The notes under the pieces are model-generated. The model was not told the origin of the DNA. It saw only the letters and a program-made list of their open reading frames with translations, and did not search any database. From UMGS1387 sp045646465 (GTDB taxonomy: Bacteria; Bacillota; Clostridia; Oscillospirales; CAG-382), in assembly GCA_045646465.1 (NCBI GenBank), contig JAZRKT010000051.1, positions 1 through 46,587 on the forward strand: 46,587 nt of DNA, read 5' to 3'. Each line of letters begins with the position of its first letter. Position 1 is the stretch's first letter. This document shows, piece after piece, positions 41,027 to 46,587 of the stretch. The position numbers and the translations under genes were made by a program.

Positions 41027-42052
41027 TTATCTGTCCTCGCGGAAGTAGGAAAGGCCGAGACTCTGCGGAGGCTGGTATTCCTTTTTCTTTCTGAAGCTTG
41101 AGAAAATAAGCACAACAAGCGTTACAAGATAGGGAAGCATATTGAGAATTTCCGTCATTGCCGTGGAAAGCTTTACGGAAGCAAAGAGAATGTAAAGTCC
41201 TCCGAATACAATTGAGCCCCAGATGGCACGTACAGGCTTCCAAAGCGCAAAGATTACAAGAGCTATAGCAAGCCAGCCTCTGTCGCCGAAGCCGTTGTTC
41301 TGCCAGGTTCCGCCGAAGTATTCCATAACGTAGTAAAGTCCTCCGAGACCTGCGATGCCTGCTCCGATGCAGGTTGCAAGGTACTTGTAGCGTGTTACGT
41401 TGATGCCTGCCGCATCTGCCGTTGCAGGGCTTTCGCCAACAGCTCTCAGGGCAAGACCCTGTCTTGTCTTGTTAAGGAAATATGCAGCCATAAGAGCTAT
41501 GATAAGTGCAACATATGTAAGAAAGCCGTATGAGAAGAACATCTGCACAAGACCGCCGAGAAATCCTCCTTCTTTTATAAGACCGTCTACAAAGGGAAGC
41601 GTTGTTCTGAATGTATCTCCGGTTGTTTTTACGGTAATCTGTCCTGTTGTGCCTGCAAGCTTTGCAAGAGAGCCACCGAGGAAGTTACCAAGACCCACAC
41701 CAAATGTAGTAAGTGCAAGACCCGTTACGTTCTGGTTTGCATAAAGTGTAACGGTAAGCACGCTGTAAATAAGACCGCCGATTACTGCAAAAAGAAGGGA
41801 GGAGAGCACCGCGATAATTACGCCTACCCAACCGATGGGGTTTTCTACGGCTGTTTCGTAAAGAAAAGCTCCCGTAATTCCACCGATACCGCCCATATAC
41901 ATAATACCGGGAATACCAAGATTCAAATGTCCTGCCTTTTCGGTGATAATTTCACCTGTAGCACCGAGAAGAAGCGGCATACCCTGACAGACAGCCTTGC
42001 TGAAAAACACAGGGGTAAACATAGCGGATATGATTGAAAGTATAATTTCCAT
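41027..42052 (-). CDS. nucleoside-type ABC transporter permease (YufQ/NupQ-like)
   Basis: The 341-residue protein has eight to ten membrane helices and the BPD_transp_2 family features: PLLLGATGEIITEKAGHLNLGIPGIM near the N-terminus (residues 26-51) and RAVGESPATADAAGINVTRYK (about residues 206-226), the EAA-like cytoplasmic loop. These match the second permease of Bmp/NupNOPQ nucleoside importers. Its first base overlaps the upstream permease stop (shared position 42052). It forms the channel with the next gene and is driven by the duplicated ATPase. Confidence 0.9.
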   Translation of the reverse strand: MEIILSIISAMFTPVFFSKAVCQGMPLLLGATGEIITEKAGHLNLGIPGIMYMGGIGGITGAFLYETAVENPIGWVGVIIAVLSSLLFAVIGGLIYSVLTVTLYANQNVTGLALTTFGVGLGNFLGGSLAKLAGTTGQITVKTTGDTFRTTLPFVDGLIKEGGFLGGLVQMFFSYGFLTYVALIIALMAAYFLNKTRQGLALRAVGESPATADAAGINVTRYKYLATCIGAGIAGLGGLYYVMEYFGGTWQNNGFGDRGWLAIALVIFALWKPVRAIWGSIVFGGLYILFASVKLSTAMTEILNMLPYLVTLVVLIFSSFRKKKEYQPPQSLGLSYFREDR

Positions 42053-43278
42053 TATTTTACCTCCCCTTCGTGATGCTTGTGTCTGAATACAAGTCTGTAG
42101 TTAACAAAGAAATCGCTTGCGATTATAAAGAACAGCACAATGCCCGTAAGAACGTCGCTTGCCGCAACGTCAAGCTGACAGCGTGTTGCAATTTCTCCCG
42201 TTCCGCTGTCAAGGCACACAACAAGGAAGGAGTAGAAAATCATCATAAATGGATTGAACTTTGAAAGCCATGCAACGATAATTGCCGTAAAGCCTCTGCC
42301 GTCGGCAGTTCCGCTTGAAATGGAGTGGGTAGAGCCTGCAACAAGCATAAAGCCTGCAAGTCCGCAAAGAGCACCTGAAATGCACATTGTACGGATAATG
42401 ACCTTTTTGATGCTGATACCTGCATATCTTGCGGTGTTTTCGCTCTCACCTACAACAGATATTTCATAGCCATGCTTTGTATAGCCCAAGTATATGTATA
42501 CAACAACCGTTAGAAGAAGTATTGCTATAAGGTGAATAACATAGTTTTCATTGCCTAAAAGTCCGCCCATAACATCGGTGGGAAACCAGCCTGCACGGGT
42601 ATCCTTGTTAATCATACCTATGTAACCTGCACCGCCTGTGGTGTCCCATATTATGTTAAAGAACAGAACAAGCTGAATTGCAATATAGTTCATCATAAGA
42701 GTGAACAGCGTTTCGTTGGTATTCCATTTAGCCTTGAACACAGCAGGGATAAGTCCCCACACAAGTCCTGCCACAATACTTGAAGCAAGCATTACCAGCA
42801 TAAGAGGTATGGGACTGAGCTTGTCTGCACAGAAAAGCATAACCGTTGCCGTGGCAAGACCTCCCATAAGAATTTGACCCTCGCCGCCTGTGTTCCAGAA
42901 GCGCATTTTAAAGGCCGGTGTCAGTGCTATTGCAACACACAGCATTATCATAGAGTCTCTGATTGTTCTCCAGAAGGGCTTTGAGGAAAGAAGTCCTCTC
43001 AAAAAGCCTTCAATGGGGCTTGATGAATATGCTTTCATTACACGCTCAATTTGAGTTGAGCCGAAGAGCTTGCTTGTCATTGCATCTGCAACCTTGTCAG
43101 GGCCTGAGCCTGTAAGCACATAGATTATTGCAAGACAGAGAATGCAGGCAAGAATAATTGCCGCAAGCTTTATAAGAAAAGCCTTAGGCTTTGTTATATC
43201 TTCACGTCTGACCACGCGGACAAGCGGCTCTTTTATATGTGAAGCTTTTGAATGAGAAAAGTTAGTCATTCTTTTCAA
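42052..43278 (-). CDS. nucleoside-type ABC transporter permease (YufP/NupP-like)
   Basis: The 408-residue protein has a ~30-residue cytosolic start, then about ten helices. MRFWNTGGEGQILMGGLATA (about residues 125-144) and SVVGESENTARYAGISIKKVIIR (about 273-295) are the conserved blocks of the first nucleoside/Bmp-type permease (BPD_transp_2). It overlaps the ATPase gene by 17 bases on one side and the second permease by one base on the other, so the three are one translational unit. Confidence 0.9.
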   Translation of the reverse strand: MKRMTNFSHSKASHIKEPLVRVVRREDITKPKAFLIKLAAIILACILCLAIIYVLTGSGPDKVADAMTSKLFGSTQIERVMKAYSSSPIEGFLRGLLSSKPFWRTIRDSMIMLCVAIALTPAFKMRFWNTGGEGQILMGGLATATVMLFCADKLSPIPLMLVMLASSIVAGLVWGLIPAVFKAKWNTNETLFTLMMNYIAIQLVLFFNIIWDTTGGAGYIGMINKDTRAGWFPTDVMGGLLGNENYVIHLIAILLLTVVVYIYLGYTKHGYEISVVGESENTARYAGISIKKVIIRTMCISGALCGLAGFMLVAGSTHSISSGTADGRGFTAIIVAWLSKFNPFMMIFYSFLVVCLDSGTGEIATRCQLDVAASDVLTGIVLFFIIASDFFVNYRLVFRHKHHEGEVK

Positions 43279-44812
43279 CCTCCCCGTCGTTATCTTGGTG
43301 CTTTGTCATCATAAGACCAAGCTGTTCCTTGGTTGCACTTCTAGCATCGACAATACCGCTGATTTTACCTGAGCATAGTACCATAATTTTATCGCACAGC
43401 GCCAGCAGTACGTCAAGGTCTTCGCCTACGTATACAACTGCAACGCCCTTTTTTTTCTGCTCGTTGAGAAGGTGGTAAATGGTATATGAAGTATTGATGT
43501 CAAGACCTCTTACCGCATATGCTGTCATAAGCACCGTGGGAGCTGCCGCGATTTCACGTCCGATAAGCACCTTCTGTACGTTACCGCCCGAAAGACGTCT
43601 AACAGGGGTCGAGATGCCGGGAGTTACAACGCCGAGCTGCTTTACAATGTCTTCGGAAAGTTTCTTCGGCCCTTTTCTGTCAGTAAAGAACTTAGTGCCG
43701 CTGCGGTAGCTTCTTAGCATCATATTGCCTGTCATACCCATACTTCCCACAAGACCCATACCCAGTCTGTCTTCGGGAACAAAGGAAAGTGCAACACCGA
43801 GATTTCTTATCTGAAGGGGGCTTTTTCCTATAAGCTGATGAGTCTGTCCGTTGCCGGGAGGATGATATGTAACACTTCCCGTGTCAACTGTCTGAAGCCC
43901 TGCAACTATTTCAAGAAGCTCCTTCTGACCGCTTCCTGCAATACCTGCAATGCCTAAGATTTCCCCACTGTTTACTGTAAGGTTTATGTTGTCAAGCACC
44001 TTTATGCCGTTTTTGTTGCTGCAGGTGACATTTTCCATAATTATTCTGGGTTCGGGATTTACAGGCTCAGGCCTTTCAATGTCAAGAGTAACCTTTTCTC
44101 CCACCATCATTTCGGTAAGAGACAGCTCTGTTGCCTCGCTTGTGTTTACCGTACCCACATATTCGCCCTTTCTCAGTACCGAGACTCTGTCGCTGAGCTC
44201 AAGCACCTCCATAAGCTTGTGAGTGATAATGATAATTGCCTTGCCGTCCTCACGCATTTTCCTTAAAATCTTAAAGAGTGTTTTTGTTTCCTGAGGAGTA
44301 AGCACCGCAGTAGGCTCGTCAAGAATAAGAATGTTTGCGCCTCTGTACAGAGTCTTGATGATTTCAACAGTCTGCTTTTCGGAAACTGACATATTGTAAA
44401 TCTTTTTGTAAGGGTCAAGCTCAAAGCCGTACTTTTCGCAAAGACTGTTTACCTTTTCAACAACCGCCTTCATATCAACCGTTGTTTTGCCCGGCATACC
44501 CAAAACTATGTTCTCTGCTGCCGAAAACAGCTCGACAAGCTTGAAGTGCTGGTGAATCATACCGATGCCAAGGTTAAAGGAGTCCTTTGGAGAACGGATA
44601 TCAACCTTTTCGCCGTCGATGTAAATTTCACCGCTGTCGGGATAATAAATCCCTGAAAGCATATTCATAAGTGTTGTTTTTCCGCTTCCGTTTTCTCCGA
44701 GAAGAGAAAGAATTTCACCTTTTTTTACCGAAAGGCTGACATCTTTGTTTGCCACAACACTTCCAAAGGTTTTTGTAATGCTTTTAAGCTCTATTGCATT
44801 TACGTTTGTCAC
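43262..44812 (-). CDS. duplicated ABC ATPase of the nucleoside importer (YufO/NupO-like)
   Basis: The 516-residue protein has two ABC domains. The first has a full Walker A (GENGSGKTTLM, about residues 38-48), the signature around MSVSEKQTVEI and Walker B ILILDEPTAVLTP. The second (from about residue 260) has the degenerate GIAGSGQKELLE P-loop, RLSGGNVQKVLIGREIA and VRGLDI, as in YufO and sugar/nucleoside relatives. GTG start with GGAGGTAAC ahead. The usual lipoprotein (NupN/Bmp) that should be upstream is not in the window; the next gene upstream is divergent. Together with the deo operon this points to nucleoside scavenging. Confidence 0.9.
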   Translation of the reverse strand: MTNVNAIELKSITKTFGSVVANKDVSLSVKKGEILSLLGENGSGKTTLMNMLSGIYYPDSGEIYIDGEKVDIRSPKDSFNLGIGMIHQHFKLVELFSAAENIVLGMPGKTTVDMKAVVEKVNSLCEKYGFELDPYKKIYNMSVSEKQTVEIIKTLYRGANILILDEPTAVLTPQETKTLFKILRKMREDGKAIIIITHKLMEVLELSDRVSVLRKGEYVGTVNTSEATELSLTEMMVGEKVTLDIERPEPVNPEPRIIMENVTCSNKNGIKVLDNINLTVNSGEILGIAGIAGSGQKELLEIVAGLQTVDTGSVTYHPPGNGQTHQLIGKSPLQIRNLGVALSFVPEDRLGMGLVGSMGMTGNMMLRSYRSGTKFFTDRKGPKKLSEDIVKQLGVVTPGISTPVRRLSGGNVQKVLIGREIAAAPTVLMTAYAVRGLDINTSYTIYHLLNEQKKKGVAVVYVGEDLDVLLALCDKIMVLCSGKISGIVDARSATKEQLGLMMTKHQDNDGEVEKND

Positions 44813-44862
44813 CCGAGTTACCTCCGCATAACAATATTTTGCGATTTTACAACTAATAATTT

Positions 44863-44891
44863 ATTTTAACACATTTGCCGACTGTTTTCAA
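44863..44891 (-). promoter_or_regulatory. promoter of the nucleoside ABC operon
   Basis: On the minus strand TTGAAA (44891-44886), 17 bases, TAAAAT (44868-44863), about 50 bases ahead of the GTG start. Confidence 0.75.
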
Positions 44892-44981
44892 CATATTTTT
44901 TTGTTTATTTTATAATTTTTTATTTTCTTATGTGATATACCGGGAAATGTCATCATAATTATCAAACAAGAGGCGATTATT

Positions 44982-46055
44982 ATGAGCATATATTCTTCAT
45001 TTTACCCTGTTACAAAATCACAATTTCGCACACACCACGTGAAAGGTGATGTTTTTACTTCATCCTACGGTGAGAGTCTTACACCTGCTATGCTTAAAAG
45101 CATCTACGGCATATCTCGGGAGAAAAACGATGCGGAAGGTATGAAAATTGCTATAATAACGGCTTTTGACAGTCCTGATATTGCAGAGGATACGGCTTTT
45201 TTCTGCAACACCTTCGGTCTGCCTGTACCGAAAATATCTGTTTTTTATGTTTCCTCCTCACCATTACCTGGCACACGGCGGTGGCTTACCGAAACGGCAC
45301 TTGACGTTCAATGGTCAAGTGTGTTTGCAAAAGGTGCTGAAATTTATGCCGTATTTGCCCGTGACAGCACCATTGACAGTATGCTTGAAGCTGTAGTCTT
45401 TGCAAAAGCCTTACAGCCCGACGTCATATCTATGAGCTTCGGTATTGAGGAAAGCGGTTCCTTTGTTTCAAAAAGCGATATTTTTACAGATAGAAGCATT
45501 GTGTTTACCGCTTCATCGGGCGACATAGGAGGCAAGGTGAGCTTTCCGTCATCAAGCCCCGACGTTTTAAGTGTGGGAGGAAGCGTGCCATACTATGACA
45601 GAAGCTTCCGCCGAACAGATGAAATGGCGTGGAAAAATTCGGGAGGCGGAAAATCTGACCTGTTTGAAATGCCTCTTTATCAGCAAATTTTCTCTCCTCT
45701 TGCACAAATGGCTGACCTTCGCAGAGCAACGCCCGATATCTGTTTTTTTGCCGAAGACTCGCCCGGTGCGGCGGTATACGTTTCTTCCCAGGGAGGCTGG
45801 ACAACGGTAGGCGGCACAAGTCTTTCCTGTGCCTGTATGTCGGGTATATGCGCCTGCATTTTAAAAAGAAATCCGTCGATAAAGATTGACGGAATCCATA
45901 CCTATTTATACTCTCTTGCAGGGGAAAACGCTTACAGCTTTCCTCAAAGCTATTTCTTTGATGTAATTATCGGCTCAAGCGGTGGCTTCTCGGCAAAGCG
46001 GGGCTGGGATTTTTGCACGGGGCTGGGAATATATTTGGGAACAGATAAGAGATAA
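44982..46055 (+). CDS. sedolisin-family (S53) serine-carboxyl peptidase without prodomain or signal peptide
   Basis: The 357-residue protein matches the catalytic domain of sedolisins/kumamolisins: TETALDVQW gives the Glu-Asp pair (E104, D108), TASSGDIGG the oxyanion aspartate (D181), FPSSSPDVLSVGGS a conserved block, and GGTSLSCACMSG the nucleophile (S280). The C-terminal calcium site is recognisable in FDVIIGSSGG...GWDFCTGLG (D327, D343). The mature-domain start (SLTPAMLKSIYGI) is at residue 32, so only about 31 residues precede it, compared with the ~170-residue prodomain usual in the family, and there is no signal peptide. It is predicted cytosolic. The ATG follows AGAGGCG. Confidence 0.87.
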   Translation: MSIYSSFYPVTKSQFRTHHVKGDVFTSSYGESLTPAMLKSIYGISREKNDAEGMKIAIITAFDSPDIAEDTAFFCNTFGLPVPKISVFYVSSSPLPGTRRWLTETALDVQWSSVFAKGAEIYAVFARDSTIDSMLEAVVFAKALQPDVISMSFGIEESGSFVSKSDIFTDRSIVFTASSGDIGGKVSFPSSSPDVLSVGGSVPYYDRSFRRTDEMAWKNSGGGKSDLFEMPLYQQIFSPLAQMADLRRATPDICFFAEDSPGAAVYVSSQGGWTTVGGTSLSCACMSGICACILKRNPSIKIDGIHTYLYSLAGENAYSFPQSYFFDVIIGSSGGFSAKRGWDFCTGLGIYLGTDKR

Positions 46056-46206
46056 TGGTGAATAAATAATAGATGCTGTTGAATTTCCGCAGGGAATTCT
46101 TCATTTAATCGTGTTGGGGTGACCTTTGATTATCCGCCTTTCAGGTGAAAAGTAACTATTCAATGTGTCTGACGTATTGACGGCTTCAGAATTATTCATT
46201 ATGCAT
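46056..46206. other. intergenic stretch after the sedolisin gene
   Basis: A small palindrome (GAATTTCC...GGGAATTC at about 46080-46099) may act as a weak terminator for the sedolisin gene. Nothing else is recognised. Confidence 0.4.
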
Positions 46207-46238
46207 AAAAAAAGAGCCGTCGACTGTTGCCGACGGCT
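46207..46238 (-). terminator. terminator of the SASP gene
   Basis: On the minus strand AGCCGTCG (46238-46231) pairs with CGACGGCT (46222-46215), followed after one base by seven T residues (46213-46207). Confidence 0.87.
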
Positions 46239-46285
46239 GTATTGCTTTAATGGAGGATAATGATAAGGCTGAAAGTAAAAGGTAG

Positions 46286-46486
46286 TTAGTTGGAACCCTT
46301 CATGCCGTTTTCGTAGGCTTCGACCATCTTCTTAACCATCTGACCACCTACAGAACCTGCCTGCTTACTTGTGAGGTCGCCGTTGTAGCCCTGCTTGAGG
46401 GTAACGCCTACTTCATTTGCTGCTTCCATCTTAAACTTGTTCATAGCTTCCTTAGCTTCGGGAACAACTATCTTACTCTTGTTCAT
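46286..46486 (-). CDS. alpha/beta-type small acid-soluble spore protein
   Basis: The 66-residue protein has the two conserved SASP segments: KFKMEAANEVGV (ending in the GPR-cleavage-like region) and LKQGYNGDLTSKQAGSVGGQMVKKMVE. It binds and protects forespore DNA as A-form-like complexes and is degraded at germination. The start at 46486 is fixed by AAGGAG ten bases ahead; a start eight codons earlier would include that site. A sigma-G promoter is expected upstream; CGTATTA near 46525 is a possible -10 with no good -35. Together with spoIIR it shows a spore former. Confidence 0.93.
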   Translation of the reverse strand: MNKSKIVVPEAKEAMNKFKMEAANEVGVTLKQGYNGDLTSKQAGSVGGQMVKKMVEAYENGMKGSN

Positions 46487-46587
46487 AATAAAAATTCTCC
46501 TTAATAACAAATAATACGTTACGCCGTTATCGGCGAAAAATTCGTTTTCAATGTAAGCTTTTGAACTGTTTTGTCCTGCTTACGTTA

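Noticed and set aside
46495..46560. Sigma-G promoter of the SASP gene
   Set aside because: A CGTATTA -10-like element exists but the nearest -35-like GAATT is about 20 bases away, so the match is not good enough to list.

Overview
The window reads as chromosome from a spore-forming, anaerobic Gram-positive bacterium of the class Clostridia, probably an uncultured gut lineage near Oscillospiraceae/Ruminococcaceae. The grounds are an alpha/beta-type small acid-soluble spore protein, SpoIIR, a rubrerythrin relative, fhs-based one-carbon metabolism, strong AGGAGG ribosome-binding sites with frequent TTG/GTG starts, and moderate G+C. No rRNA, tRNA, CRISPR array, prophage or transposase gene was seen. 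The first gene is cut by the window edge.

Layout. 1-2873: dTMP kinase end, DJ-1-like protein, 5-formyl-THF cyclo-ligase and a CPBP membrane protease. 2903-7160: a promoter and a ZTP (pfl) riboswitch with terminator lead into comM, then a DnaA-box-like cluster, fhs and tsaE. 7161-10417: an accessory patch with decayed ORFs, an Abi_2/HEPN abortive-infection gene preceded by its own promoter, a small structured RNA and a terminator, a TepA-like ClpP, and a rubrerythrin relative that lacks metal ligands. 10418-14333: GNAT, gltX, glnS. 14404-19385: a DtxR/MntR regulator, a two-gene radical SAM unit and mnmG. 19759-27936 (minus strand): metF, MetH reactivation protein, metH, deoC, deoD, deoB, cdd, pdp. 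28174-36133: surface polysaccharide cluster (flippase, GT4, DUF4330, O-antigen-ligase-like, a GT4-CsaB fusion), then ispE. 36430-39105: spoIIR, tmcAL, unknown gene. 39230-39839 (minus): DUF1893 and a small membrane protein. 40209: purC. 41027-44812 (minus): nucleoside-type ABC importer. 44982-46055: a sedolisin without a prodomain. 46286-46486 (minus): SASP.

Themes. Folate/one-carbon metabolism recurs (cyclo-ligase, ZTP switch, fhs, metF/metH, purC). Nucleoside uptake (ABC importer) fits with the deo/cdd/pdp salvage operon. The polysaccharide cluster predicts a pyruvylated wall polymer. The most interesting items are the Abi_2/HEPN toxin with an upstream terminated small RNA, which resembles an RNA-protein toxin-antitoxin module, and a dispersed repeat of about 223 bp. 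The two copies of that repeat are each bracketed by a duplicated hairpin, and in one copy the hairpin carries the spoIIR ribosome-binding site. Alignments and identities in this annotation were made by eye, with no database search.
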